Shown: one piece after another, positions 1 through 8,722 of the stretch
How the letters are laid out: each line of letters opens with the position of its first letter
Numbering within the stretch: position 1 is the first letter of the stretch
DNA from: Pseudomonas pudica
GTDB taxonomy: Bacteria > Pseudomonadota > Gammaproteobacteria > Pseudomonadales > Pseudomonadaceae
Assembly (NCBI RefSeq): GCF_015680405.1
Contig: NZ_JADLJS010000008.1
Location: forward strand, 120,307 to 184,306
Direction of reading: 5' to 3'
DNA length: 64,000 nucleotides
Notes under the pieces: generated by a model
Databases searched by the model: none
Told to the model about the DNA's origin: nothing
What the model saw: only the letters and a program-made list of their open reading frames with translations
Program-made: the position numbers and the translations under genes

Positions 1-73
1 GAGCCAGTTCAAGGGGGGCAGGGTTTTCTGGGTCATCGGCGGTTTCTCGTGGCAACGTTCCGGAGGCCTAGTA

Positions 74-1522
74 TCACCCTGCTCTGGCGGCCTCGGAACC
101 TGGCGCGACGACTTCCAGCGGGACTGCTTGGCGGCGGCGGAACTTGCACGTCAGCCAATAGGCCAGGTAGCACCAGGCAATGAAGGGCAAGCCGAAGTAC
201 AGGGCAACGCGCTGGGCGGGGTCGAAGGCAATGCCGACGCAGGCCAGCACGCAGCAGAAGATGGCGGCCAGCGGGACGAACGGGTAGCCGCGCACCCTGA
301 ACTTCAGCTCTTCGAGCTTGCCGCCATTGGCGATGTAATGGCGACGAAAAGCCATCTGGCTGGCCGCGATGCTGATCCACACCACCACCACCGCCAATCC
401 GGAAATGGACACCAGCGCCAGGTAGATGGTGTCGGGGGCAAACACACTGCTGAGCAGCGAAGCCATGCCACCCGCCATGCTCAGGACGATGGCATTGAAC
501 GGCGTGCCACGACGCGACAGTGCCGCATACCGGCGGGGCATGTTGCCTTGGTCGCTGAGGGTCCACAGCATGCGCGCCGCAGCATAAAGCCCGGAGTTGG
601 CCGCCGACAGCAGCGCAGTGATGATGACGAAGTTCATGATGTCCGCTGCATAGGGGATACCGATCATGGCAAAGACCATCACGAACGGGCTTTCAACCAC
701 ACCGGCCTGTTCACGCGGCAACAAGGTAGCCAATACAAAGATGGTGCCGACGAAGAACAGCGCCAGACGCAGGACCGTGGTGCGGATGGCCTTGGGTACG
801 TTCTTTTCCGGGTCACGGGTTTCGCCGGCGGCGATGCCGATCAACTCGGTGCCCGAGAACGCGAAGGCCACCGCCAGCAGGGTCATGGCGATCGACCAGA
901 AGCCCGTAGGGAACAGCCCTTCGCGGGTGAAGTTGCCCAGCCCGACACTGTGCGCCTGGGTAATTTCGAAAACGCCCAGGATCGCACCGCCGCCCACCAC
1001 CAGGAAGGCAATCACCGCCAGCACCTTGATCAGTGACAGCCAGAATTCGGTTTCGGCAAACGACCGCACCGAAATGATATTGCTGATGAATACCGCAAAC
1101 CCGAACAGCGCACTCCATATCCACACCGGTGTATCGGGGAACCAGCGCACCATCAGGATACCGGCGGCGGTGAATTCCGAGCCGATGGCCACGGTCCAGG
1201 TCAACCAGTACATCCAGGCCACCATGTAGCCTGTACCCGGCCCGAGGTACCGCGTGGCGTAACTGCTGAACGAGCCGACTTCCGGCATGTGTACCGCCAG
1301 TTCGCCCAGGCACATCATCACCAGGTAGACCATGATGGCGCCGAGCACATAGGCGATGACCGCCCCCAGCGGGCCCGCCTGGTTGACGGTATAGCCCGAC
1401 GTCAGGAACAGGCCGGTACCGATGACACCGCCCAGCGCCAGCATGACGATATGGCGGGCTTGCATATCCTGCTTGAAGCTGTGCGCCGAAGCATTTCTCG
1501 TTGTCGTTGTCTGCAGGGACAT
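74..1522 (-). CDS. mmuP: S-methylmethionine / amino acid permease
   Basis: A 482-residue inner-membrane transporter of the amino acid-polyamine-organocation superfamily (AAT family), predicted to import S-methylmethionine. The family signature GGVIGTGLF lies at residues 31-39 after a short hydrophilic N-terminus. About twelve hydrophobic segments follow, with the conserved stretch [14 protein letters not shown] in the middle. The protein closely resembles my memory of E. coli MmuP along its whole length, and the homocysteine S-methyltransferase gene two places upstream fits that substrate. It is last in a minus-strand set of three genes. The ATG has no strong ribosome binding site; an in-frame ATG 19 codons later is possible. 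Another amino acid is a possible substrate. Confidence 0.82.
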   Translation of the reverse strand: MSLQTTTTRNASAHSFKQDMQARHIVMLALGGVIGTGLFLTSGYTVNQAGPLGAVIAYVLGAIMVYLVMMCLGELAVHMPEVGSFSSYATRYLGPGTGYMVAWMYWLTWTVAIGSEFTAAGILMVRWFPDTPVWIWSALFGFAVFISNIISVRSFAETEFWLSLIKVLAVIAFLVVGGGAILGVFEITQAHSVGLGNFTREGLFPTGFWSIAMTLLAVAFAFSGTELIGIAAGETRDPEKNVPKAIRTTVLRLALFFVGTIFVLATLLPREQAGVVESPFVMVFAMIGIPYAADIMNFVIITALLSAANSGLYAAARMLWTLSDQGNMPRRYAALSRRGTPFNAIVLSMAGGMASLLSSVFAPDTIYLALVSISGLAVVVVWISIAASQMAFRRHYIANGGKLEELKFRVRGYPFVPLAAIFCCVLACVGIAFDPAQRVALYFGLPFIAWCYLAYWLTCKFRRRQAVPLEVVAPGSEAARAG

Positions 1523-1665
1523 TGTGGTTTACTCATGAAAGTTGGCGGGCAAGGACGTTGCAACGACCTCGTCTTGGCAGAGCGAAGCGAATTGCCTTGC
1601 ATATTGTTTTTGTTCGACTTCATGAAGTGGCACCCACTGCAAGGAGCGGGTGCTACGCGCCGGCC

Positions 1666-2937
1666 TCAGGCCTGTGCTTCGGCCAGGCAGGCGTCTTCGT
1701 CACCGTACAGTTCCTTTGCTGCGGCCATCTCCTGACGCACCGATGCACAGGCCTGTGCCAGGTCTGCCAGCAGGTCCTCGGTGTCCTCGATGCCCACCGA
1801 AATGCGCACCAGCCCTTCGGAAATGCCAAGGGCCAGCCGTTCTTCGAGGGTGTTTTCCACATGGCTGGTGGTGCGCGCCGGGCCGTAGATGGTTTCTACC
1901 GCGCCCAGATTGCCCGCCCGATGGGCGTACTTCAGGCGCGGCAGCAGTCGCGCCACGGTGGGCATGCCGCCCTTGAGCACGAAGCTGACGATGGCGCCGA
2001 AGCCACGCATCTGCGCCTTGGCGATCGCATGGCCGGCGTGCTGGGGCAACCCGGGGTAGTTGACCGCTTCGACCAGCGGTTCGGTGGTCAGGTAATGCGC
2101 CAGGGCCTGGGCGCTGGCCTGCTGCTGACGCACACGCAGGGCCAGGGTCTTGATACCGCGGATGATCAGGTAGGCGGAAAACGGGTCCAGCGCCGCACCG
2201 TTGATCTCGCGGTAGTGGCGTACCTGCGCCATCAACGGCTCGGCACCGCACACCACCCCGCCCAGCACGTCACCGTGCCCGGACAGGAACTTGGTCGCGC
2301 TGTGCACTACCACGTCCACGCCCAGAGCCAGCGGGTTCTGGTTCAGCGGGGTAGCGAAGGTGTTGTCGGCCACTACCACGGCGCCGGCCTGCCGGGCGGC
2401 AGCGCTCAGGCGCTCGATGTCCAGTACCTTAAGGGTGGGGTTGGTTGGGGTTTCCAGATACAGCAGGTCGCAACCTGCGGCGATCTCGCGCTCCAGCGCC
2501 TCGGTGTCGAGGGTGTCACACAGGCAGACCTGCACGCCCATGCGCGGCAGGAACTCTTCGAAAATCTTGTTGGTGCCGCCGTAACTGTCGCGGGTCGATA
2601 CCACTCGCTTGCCGCTTGAGAGGAACGTGTGCAGCACGGCACTGATGGCAGCCATGCCGCTGCTGAATGCCACCGCCGACTCGGACTGCTCCAGCTCGCA
2701 CAGCTTAGCTTCCAGCGTGGCGACTGTCGGGTTGCTCATGCGGCTGTAGATGTAGCCCGGCAACTTGCCCTGCGCCACGTCGTACCAGGCATCGATGTCG
2801 TTGTAGCCGTAGGCGGCACTGACCACGATCGGGGTCTGGGTAGCGTTGTACGGGTGCTGGACCTGTTCCCCGCTCCACACCACTCGCGTACCGATACCGG
2901 CCGCTGCATTGCCCTCGATTTTTTCGTTGTTGTTCAT
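1666..2937 (-). CDS. Cys/Met-metabolism PLP-dependent enzyme (cystathionine gamma-synthase family)
   Basis: A 423-residue cytosolic fold-type I PLP enzyme of the cystathionine gamma-synthase / gamma-lyase / methionine gamma-lyase family. Visible marks are the YIYSR motif near residue 62, FSSGMAA near 91, LETPTNPT near 161, and the PLP-lysine motif SATKFLSGHGD with Lys216. Sequence alone does not separate synthase from lyase activity. Lying between mmuM and mmuP, it probably processes methionine or homocysteine made from S-methylmethionine. I chose the ATG at 2937; an in-frame GTG at 2952 would add five residues and neither has a strong Shine-Dalgarno. The gap to mmuM is about 170 bp, so it may have its own promoter. 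Confidence 0.85.
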   Translation of the reverse strand: MNNNEKIEGNAAAGIGTRVVWSGEQVQHPYNATQTPIVVSAAYGYNDIDAWYDVAQGKLPGYIYSRMSNPTVATLEAKLCELEQSESAVAFSSGMAAISAVLHTFLSSGKRVVSTRDSYGGTNKIFEEFLPRMGVQVCLCDTLDTEALEREIAAGCDLLYLETPTNPTLKVLDIERLSAAARQAGAVVVADNTFATPLNQNPLALGVDVVVHSATKFLSGHGDVLGGVVCGAEPLMAQVRHYREINGAALDPFSAYLIIRGIKTLALRVRQQQASAQALAHYLTTEPLVEAVNYPGLPQHAGHAIAKAQMRGFGAIVSFVLKGGMPTVARLLPRLKYAHRAGNLGAVETIYGPARTTSHVENTLEERLALGISEGLVRISVGIEDTEDLLADLAQACASVRQEMAAAKELYGDEDACLAEAQA

Positions 2938-3107
2938 ATCCGGTTCCCGCACCGCTGAGTTGTGTACACCGATTCGGCATCGGCTTTCAGCGGACTATAG
3001 GGGCATGGCGGGGGGACTGAAAAACGATGGAATCCGGGTCTGAGTAACGTTTTTTTTAATGGCTGGATGCCGAGCGGGCGCGGAAGCCGCCCGGCACCCT
3101 GCCGGCT

Positions 3108-4007
3108 TCACGCCAGGTTGCGTTTCAGCTCGGCAATATGCTCCGGGCCGATGCCACAGCAGCCGCCGATCATGCTGGCACCCCGCGCGCGCCAGTCGTT
3201 GGCCCATGCCAGGTAACCCGGCGGGTCCAGGTCTTCGCGCAACTCATCCAGGCCGTCGTTGGCGGTGGCTTCCTTCGGTTGCGGCGGGAAGGCGTTGGCA
3301 TAGGCGCCGATGGCGATGTCGGCGTTATGTCGCTCGGTGACCGAGCGCGCTACCTCCAGTGCAGCGCCAATGACCTCGGGCTGGCTGCAGTTGAACAGCA
3401 CAGCCGCCGCCCCCAGACCCACCACGGCTTCGATGGCATCGGCCACCGGCTCGCCGGAACGCAGGCGTGGCACCTCGTCGACCTCTTCATCCTGCAAGGT
3501 GAACGATACCCAGAACGGCCTGCCATCTGCCGGCAAGTGGCCGTGGATGGCCCGCACCTCGGCAACCGAGCTCTGGGTTTCCGCCAGCCACAGGTCAACA
3601 TGCGGGGCCAGGCCCTGCAGCAACGGGGTCAGCACCTCCTCGACGCGCTCGGGCTGGAACAGGTCCGGACGATACGAGCCGAACAGCGGCGGCAGCGAGC
3701 CTGCCACCCTGACCGGGTGCGCACCGGCATCGGCGGCATGCCGCGCCAGCTGGCCGGCGATATTGGCCAGTTGTCGCCCTTCCTTGGCAAAACGCTCTTC
3801 GCCGATGTGGAACGGCACTACCGCATAGCTGTTGCTGGTAATGACCTGGGCACCGGCAGCGATAAACGCTGCGTGCACGCCAACCACCGCTTCCGGCGCC
3901 TCGCTCAGCGCCAGCGCCGACCACTCGGGCTGACGAAACGGCGCCCCGCTGCGCTGCAGCTCACGGCCCATGCCACCGTCGAGAATTACCATCGCTCGCT
4001 GTTTCAT
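3108..4007 (-). CDS. mmuM: Homocysteine S-methyltransferase
   Basis: A 299-residue zinc-dependent methyltransferase of the Pfam S-methyl_trans family, which moves a methyl group from S-methylmethionine (or S-adenosylmethionine) to homocysteine to give methionine. It opens with MVILDGGMGREL and carries the three expected zinc ligands: Cys207 in FNCSQPE and the adjacent Cys283-Cys284 in GGCCGIGPEH near the C-terminus. Length is normal for the family (E. coli MmuM is about 310). It is first in the minus-strand set mmuM - PLP enzyme - mmuP. Its upstream region is shared with a divergent ABC transporter operon and contains an AT-rich dyad. Confidence 0.88.
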   Translation of the reverse strand: MKQRAMVILDGGMGRELQRSGAPFRQPEWSALALSEAPEAVVGVHAAFIAAGAQVITSNSYAVVPFHIGEERFAKEGRQLANIAGQLARHAADAGAHPVRVAGSLPPLFGSYRPDLFQPERVEEVLTPLLQGLAPHVDLWLAETQSSVAEVRAIHGHLPADGRPFWVSFTLQDEEVDEVPRLRSGEPVADAIEAVVGLGAAAVLFNCSQPEVIGAALEVARSVTERHNADIAIGAYANAFPPQPKEATANDGLDELREDLDPPGYLAWANDWRARGASMIGGCCGIGPEHIAELKRNLA

Positions 4008-4028
4008 ATAACTACTCTAAAGGTACTT

Positions 4029-4043
4029 ATGAATAAAATTCAT
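4029..4043. promoter_or_regulatory. AT-rich dyad in the divergent mmuM / ABC transporter control region
   Basis: A perfect inverted repeat, ATGAAT-AAA-ATTCAT, sits in the 100-bp space between the divergent starts of mmuM (4007) and the substrate-binding protein (4111). The surrounding DNA is AT-rich and promoter-like. The position suits an operator acting on both transcripts; the regulator is unknown. Confidence 0.35.
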
Positions 4044-4110
4044 TATGTGGGTGACACTTATAACTATTAAATACAGCTTTCTATAATTGGCCAACATTTC
4101 AGGTATGTCC

Positions 4111-4932
4111 ATGCGATTTTCTACTGTGCTCGGTGCGGGCCTTGTGCTGCTCGCAACTGCTTCCCAGGCCTTTGCCGGTGCCACGCTGGAGCGGGTTGAA
4201 TCGCGCAAGGAGCTGGTCAACGTCCTGATGGAAAGCTACCCGCCGTTTTCCTTCCTCAATGACCAGAACCAGCTGGACGGTTTCGACGTGGATGTGGCCA
4301 AGGCCGTGGCGGACAAGCTGGGCGTCAAGCTGCGCCTGGAAACCCCTTCGTGGGACGTGATCGCCGCTGGCCGCTGGAGCGGCCGCTACGACATCTGCAT
4401 CTGCTCGATGACCCCGAGCAAGGCCCGCGCCGAAGTGTTCGACTTCCCGGTGGAGTACTACGCATCGCCTGCGGTGATCGTGGTCAACGCCAAGGATGAA
4501 CGCATCCTCGGCGCCAAGGACCTGGAAGGCCGCAAGGTGGGTTTGACCAGTGCCTCGAGCTACGAGAGCTACCTGAACAAGAACCTGGTGATCGAAGGCA
4601 ACGAAGACAAGAAGCTCGAATACCCCTTCGACTTCGTGCAGATCGCGCCTTACGACACCGACAACGTTGCCTTCCAGGACCTGGGCCTGGGCGCCGGCGT
4701 ACGCCTGGATGCCATCCTCACCAACCTGGTGACCGCACAGCCGCGCCTGGACCAGGACAAACGCTTCAAGCTGGCCGGCGCCCCGCTGTATGAAGAGCCG
4801 AACTCGGTGGCCATCGAGAAAGGCGACCCTGAGTGGGATGCCAAGGTGCGCCAGGTGTTTGCAGAGTTGAAGGCCGATGGCACTCTGGCCAAGCTGTCGC
4901 AGAAATGGATTGGCGCCGATATCAGCAAATGA
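4111..4932 (+). CDS. Amino acid ABC transporter substrate-binding protein
   Basis: A 273-residue periplasmic solute-binding protein of family 3 (SBP_bac_3, polar amino acid type). A signal peptide occupies about residues 1-22, ending in a SQAFA cleavage site. Family features include a PPFSFLN segment, a GFDVDVAKAVADKLG stretch, and an aromatic-rich ligand region with WDVIAAGRWSGRYD. The ATG at 4111 has AGG seven bases upstream; an ATG at 4105 and a TTG at 4089 are in frame but poorer. The stop codon overlaps the start of the permease gene. No ATPase gene is adjacent. The ligand cannot be read from the sequence; the divergent mmu genes hint at a sulfur compound, which is inference. Confidence 0.85.
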   Translation: MRFSTVLGAGLVLLATASQAFAGATLERVESRKELVNVLMESYPPFSFLNDQNQLDGFDVDVAKAVADKLGVKLRLETPSWDVIAAGRWSGRYDICICSMTPSKARAEVFDFPVEYYASPAVIVVNAKDERILGAKDLEGRKVGLTSASSYESYLNKNLVIEGNEDKKLEYPFDFVQIAPYDTDNVAFQDLGLGAGVRLDAILTNLVTAQPRLDQDKRFKLAGAPLYEEPNSVAIEKGDPEWDAKVRQVFAELKADGTLAKLSQKWIGADISK

Positions 4933-5750
4933 GCACCTTCCCATCGTCCCCCAAGCCCGTGGTCAAGCCCACGGGCGCCGGCCTGTTCGGCTTTCGCACC
5001 CGGCTGCTGCTGACCTGGCTGGCGCTGTTCGGCCTGTTCGTCGCGTTTTTCCTCAGCTTCGACCTGAAGTTCTCGATCATTCTGGAGAAGTTTCCAAACC
5101 TCGCCGGTTTCAAGCTGGGGCCCAACGGCTTTCTGCAAGGCGCGGCGCTGACCCTGTTCCTGTGCCTGTGCTCGATGCTGGTATCGGTGCTGTTCGGCTT
5201 TGCCGCCGCCCTGGCGCGGTTGTCGAACAGCGCGGTGCTGGTGGGTGTCGCCAGCTTCTACACCTCGTTCTTCCGCGGCACGCCGCTGCTGATCCAGATT
5301 CTGCTGATCTACCTGGGGCTGCCGCAACTGGGCCTGGTACCGGGCGCCATCAGCGCCGGTATCATCGCCTTGTCGCTGAACTATGGGGCCTACCTGAGCG
5401 AAATCTTCCGGGCCGGCATCCTCGGCGTCGCGCGCGGGCAACGTGAAGCGGCACTGGCGCTGGGCATGCGCACGCCGCAGATTTTCTGGCATATCGTCCT
5501 GCCGCAGGCCATGCGGGTGATCATTCCGCCTACCGCCAACCAGTTCATCTCGATGCTGAAGGACTCATCGCTGATATCGGTGATGGGGGTGTGGGAGGTG
5601 ATGTTCCTGGCGCAGTCGTACGGGCGGTCGAGCTATCGGTACCTGGAGATGCTGACCACGGCGGCGGTGATCTACTGGGTGCTGTCGATCTTGCTGGAGC
5701 TGGTGCAGGCGAGGCTGGAGCGGCATTTTGGCAAGGCTTATCTGCGCTAG
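4929..5750 (+). CDS. Amino acid ABC transporter permease
   Basis: A 273-residue inner-membrane permease of the His/Glu/Gln/Arg/opine (HEQRo) family. It has a hydrophobic N-terminal segment, a GFLQGAALTLFLCL stretch, and the conserved EAA loop (GQREAALALGMRTPQIFWHIVLPQ), which contacts the ATPase. The ATG overlaps the stop of the binding-protein gene, indicating translational coupling. It is followed by a REP palindrome pair rather than the usual ATP-binding gene, so the transporter must borrow an ATPase from elsewhere or be incomplete. Confidence 0.85.
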   Translation: MSTFPSSPKPVVKPTGAGLFGFRTRLLLTWLALFGLFVAFFLSFDLKFSIILEKFPNLAGFKLGPNGFLQGAALTLFLCLCSMLVSVLFGFAAALARLSNSAVLVGVASFYTSFFRGTPLLIQILLIYLGLPQLGLVPGAISAGIIALSLNYGAYLSEIFRAGILGVARGQREAALALGMRTPQIFWHIVLPQAMRVIIPPTANQFISMLKDSSLISVMGVWEVMFLAQSYGRSSYRYLEMLTTAAVIYWVLSILLELVQARLERHFGKAYLR

Positions 5751-5775
5751 GGGCCAGGCTGGGTTAGCTGGGACA

Positions 5776-5862
5776 CTGTGGGAGCGGCTTTAGCCGCGAA
5801 CACCGGCGCAGCCGGTGCCATGCACCGCGTTGAGTTCTTCGCGGCTAAAGCCACTCCCACAG
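5776..5862. repeat. Inverted pair of REP elements
   Basis: Two REP copies face each other: an arm beginning CTGTGGGAGCGGC at 5776 and its complement ending CACTCCCACAG at 5862. A CACCGGCGCAGCCGGTG palindrome lies between them. The pair fills the convergent space between the ABC permease and malate dehydrogenase genes and may act as a terminator or mRNA-stability element. Confidence 0.85.
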
Positions 5863-5864
5863 CG

Positions 5865-6794
5865 TTACAGCGCCTTCATTTCAGCAATATCCCGCGCCAC
5901 CTGATCAGCAGATTGGTCGAACATCCCCTGCTCCTGCGCATCCAGCGGCAACTCGATCACCCGCGCCAGCCCCTCTTCTGCCAGTACGCAGGGCACACCC
6001 ATGGCAATATCCGTGCGCCCGTATTCGCCCTGCAGAATCGCCACCGCCGGCAAGATGCGGTTTCGCCCGTTGGCGATCGCATCGACCATCTGCGCAATCG
6101 CCACCCCCGGCGCATCACAGGCGCTGCCCAGTTTCTTCAGCCCCAATATCTCGCCACCACCCTTGCGCGTGCGCTCCACGATCTGCTCGATCTGCTCACT
6201 GGACAGGAAGTGTGACAGCGGCACCGAACCGATCTGGCAGTAGCGCATCAGCGGCACCATGCTGTCGCCATGCCCGCCCAGTACCAGCGCCGTGATATCC
6301 CGGGCGGAAAACCCGGTCTGCTCGGCGATGAAGCACTTCATGCGTGCGGTATCCAGCACGCCCGCCTGGCCGAAAACCTTGTTGCGCCCCTGCCCGCTCA
6401 GGCTCCAGGCGCGATAGGTGAGCACGTCGACCGGGTTGGACACCACCAGCACGGTCGCGGTGGGTGCATGCTGCTTGATGTCGGCCATGATGCCGTCGAG
6501 GATGGGCAGGTTGATACTCAGTACATCCTGCCGCGACTGCCCAGGCTTGCGCGGCACCCCTGCGGTGATGACCACCAGCTCGGAGCCCTGCAGCATTTCA
6601 GCCTTGGCCCCGCCGTAAACCCGGGTATCGGACCCCGACTCGACTGCCGCCTGCCACACGTCCAGCGCCTTGCCTTGTGCCATCTCGCCCTGCACATCCA
6701 TCAACACCAGCTCACGGCACAACTCATCCCGGGCGATGATCTGCGCCGCCGCCTCGCCGACCATGCCGGCACCCACGATTGTCAGTTTGTTCAC
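5865..6794 (-). CDS. mdh: Malate dehydrogenase (LDH-like type)
   Basis: A 309-residue NAD-dependent dehydrogenase interconverting malate and oxaloacetate in the citric acid cycle. The Rossmann motif GAGMVG is at residues 8-13. The active-site loop PRKPGQSRQD has Arg82, the residue that marks malate rather than lactate specificity, plus Arg88. Later come NPVDV, Arg151, and the catalytic His175 in GGHGDSM. I chose the GTG at 6794 because GGGAGG stands six bases upstream; the longer reading would add 27 residues of unlikely sequence in front of the nucleotide fold. It is monocistronic, bounded by REP elements on both sides. Confidence 0.88.
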   Translation of the reverse strand: MNKLTIVGAGMVGEAAAQIIARDELCRELVLMDVQGEMAQGKALDVWQAAVESGSDTRVYGGAKAEMLQGSELVVITAGVPRKPGQSRQDVLSINLPILDGIMADIKQHAPTATVLVVSNPVDVLTYRAWSLSGQGRNKVFGQAGVLDTARMKCFIAEQTGFSARDITALVLGGHGDSMVPLMRYCQIGSVPLSHFLSSEQIEQIVERTRKGGGEILGLKKLGSACDAPGVAIAQMVDAIANGRNRILPAVAILQGEYGRTDIAMGVPCVLAEEGLARVIELPLDAQEQGMFDQSADQVARDIAEMKAL

Positions 6795-7006
6795 GTGACA
6801 CCTCCCAGCGGCGCGCGCCACCAGGAACACGCCTGCAATACAGAGAAGTATCGCCTGCTGAGGCGAAAAGACCACACAAAGGCAAATGTAAGCTCCGCAG
6901 CAGGAGCGAGTTCACTCGCGATCACCTGGAGTCGACTAAAGCTAGCGCGGTCCCTGTGGGCTGTGCTGTCGCGTAGAGAACCGAATTTGCAAGCGATACG
7001 CGTACC

Positions 7007-7092
7007 CTGTGGGAGCGGGCATGCCCGCGAAGAATCCAACGCGGTGCATGGCACCGGCTGCGCCGGTGTTCGCGGGCACGCCCGCTCCCACA
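7007..7092. repeat. Inverted pair of REP elements
   Basis: The left arm starts CTGTGGGAGCGGGC and the right arm ends GCCCGCTCCCAC, with a GGCACCGGCTGCGCCGGTG palindrome between them. The layout is the same as the pair at 5776-5862. Confidence 0.85.
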
Positions 7093-7133
7093 AGGTCCCT
7101 GCCAACTCAATAAGTTATGTGCAGTTCTATGGG

Positions 7134-7229
7134 AACTGGCCTACCTGCGATGGGCTGCGCAGCAACCCATAACCCTACCCGACAGGAATAGACCACCAGG
7201 TGGCCTTTAGCGGGCCAGCCGCAATGGTG
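7134..7229. repeat. Long imperfect direct repeat, left copy
   Basis: About 95 bp match 13639-13738 closely (shared blocks include CCTGCGATGGGCTGCGCAGCA, ACAGGAATA and GGGCCAGCCGCAA). Just after it, 7231-7257 resembles 13857-13884, which lies inside the DUF3077-like gene. This copy may therefore be followed by a deleted remnant of that gene. Confidence 0.7.
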
Positions 7230-7240
7230 GAATACCAGCC

Positions 7241-8722
7241 GTGTTTCGAAAGCTCACCGACCCTGTCCTTGCACGGCGATTTCCCATCTGGCAAGGTTGC
7301 CATCAGAACGCCCACCGATTGACCAGCGGTGCGCCACATCAAAGGAAACCGGACCTGTCGCTGCAACCCTCCGTTCGACGTGATCTGCTGATTCTGTGGC
7401 TTTCCATTGCCGCCGTTGCGCTGGTGCTGGGATGGCTGCTGCTGGTCATCAGCCGCCAAGGCGCCGGCCCGCAGATTGCGCAGGCGCGCCAACTCACCTC
7501 GACCAGTTGCCAGGCGCTGCAGGCAGGTGCAGTACGCCTTCGCCAGCAACTTCCGTCTGCGCAAGATCAACCCTATCTCATGACCCCAGCTGCAGCGCAG
7601 GCGGTGCTTGATCTGGCACTGCGCGACCAGCCGGGCATGGAGGGCGGCTTCTGGCGAGCGGATGCGGGCGTGGTGGCCTACGCGTTCCCAACCTACGACG
7701 GCACGGGAATCAAGCGCGATCCGCCGAGTGCCGAGTTGGAGCGCATTGCCTCCACGGCCCAACGCGCACAGGATTCCGCAAGCCTCGTGGCAGACGTGCG
7801 ACCGGGTTTACGCGAAGCCGTGGCTTTCGCCGCATGCCCTGTGGAGAGCGCAGACCGGCAGCTGATCGCCTGGACCCTGATGCGCGTGCCGCTTTTGGCC
7901 ACAGAAACAGTCAACACCTTGATCCTCGCGGTGAGCCTGCTGCTGGCGCTGGTCGTGGTCTCCGGCGCATGGCTGGGCAGGATGATTTCGCGTTGGCAAC
8001 GCCAGTCCACCCATCTGCGACAGCAACTGGCCCAGTCCGAACGCCTGGCCACGTTGGGGCGTGTTTCCGCCGGGCTCGCGCACGAAATCCGCAACCCATT
8101 GGGCACGATGCGCATGAAGGTGGAAAACGCGATGGCTGCCCCGGCCGACCGGCGCGAAGCACGTGTGGCTGGCGCCCTGGAAGCCGTACTGTCGCAAACG
8201 GCACGCCTGGAGACGCTGGTGTCGAGCCTGTTGGCATTGACGCAACCGTTCCACGCCGAGCGCCAGGCGGTTGACCTGCTGGCATGGCTGGAGGAGCGGC
8301 GCAATGCCCACGCCGAAGCAGCGCAAAAGAAAGGCGTACGAATCACTCTGGCGGTTGAACCGGGGCTGACCGCCAGCGCAAAGGAAGTTGCGCTGTTCGA
8401 CCCAGCACAAATGGCGCGGGTCTTTGACAACCTGCTGCTCAATGCGCTGACGCACACGGGAGAACACGGTGAAATCGAACTCGGTGCGCATCGCACGCGC
8501 CGTGGCGCATTGCTGTTGTGGGTGGCGGACGACGGCTGCGGCATTCCGGCCGACTTGCGCGATACACTGTTCGAACCGTTCTCCACCACCCGCACAGGCG
8601 GTACCGGCCTGGGACTGGCGCTGGTGCGCGAGATCGTGCAGGGGCACGGCGGGCGGGTCGGTCTCGCCAGGTCGACCAAGGGAGCGCGTATAGAAATGGA
8701 GCTACCGTGGCCCGAATCCTGA
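7241..8722 (+). CDS. Sensor histidine kinase (NtrB-like)
   Basis: An inner-membrane two-component kinase. Counting from a GTG at 7241, one membrane segment spans about residues 50-70, a periplasmic domain of roughly 150 residues follows, and a second segment spans about 225-247. Cytoplasmic HisKA (His281 in HEIRNPLG) and HATPase_c domains follow, with boxes DNLLLNALTHT, DDGCGIP and GGTGLGLALV. Its stop overlaps the response regulator start by 16 bp, so the two should form a pair. The true start is uncertain: the first 30 or so codons lie in repeat-derived DNA without a ribosome binding site. A TTG at 7319 or a CTG at 7355 behind AAAGGAAA are alternatives. The stimulus is unknown. Confidence 0.85.
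   Translation: MFRKLTDPVLARRFPIWQGCHQNAHRLTSGAPHQRKPDLSLQPSVRRDLLILWLSIAAVALVLGWLLLVISRQGAGPQIAQARQLTSTSCQALQAGAVRLRQQLPSAQDQPYLMTPAAAQAVLDLALRDQPGMEGGFWRADAGVVAYAFPTYDGTGIKRDPPSAELERIASTAQRAQDSASLVADVRPGLREAVAFAACPVESADRQLIAWTLMRVPLLATETVNTLILAVSLLLALVVVSGAWLGRMISRWQRQSTHLRQQLAQSERLATLGRVSAGLAHEIRNPLGTMRMKVENAMAAPADRREARVAGALEAVLSQTARLETLVSSLLALTQPFHAERQAVDLLAWLEERRNAHAEAAQKKGVRITLAVEPGLTASAKEVALFDPAQMARVFDNLLLNALTHTGEHGEIELGAHRTRRGALLLWVADDGCGIPADLRDTLFEPFSTTRTGGTGLGLALVREIVQGHGGRVGLARSTKGARIEMELPWPES

Larger units (their letters stand above)
6795..7240. other. Gene-free spacer with REP pair and repeat remnant
   Basis: This 446-bp spacer lies upstream of mdh and before the sensor kinase. 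I see an mdh ribosome binding site at its left edge, a REP inverted pair at 7007-7092, and one copy of a longer repeat at 7134-7229 that recurs near 13.7 kb. No convincing gene is present. Confidence 0.6.
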
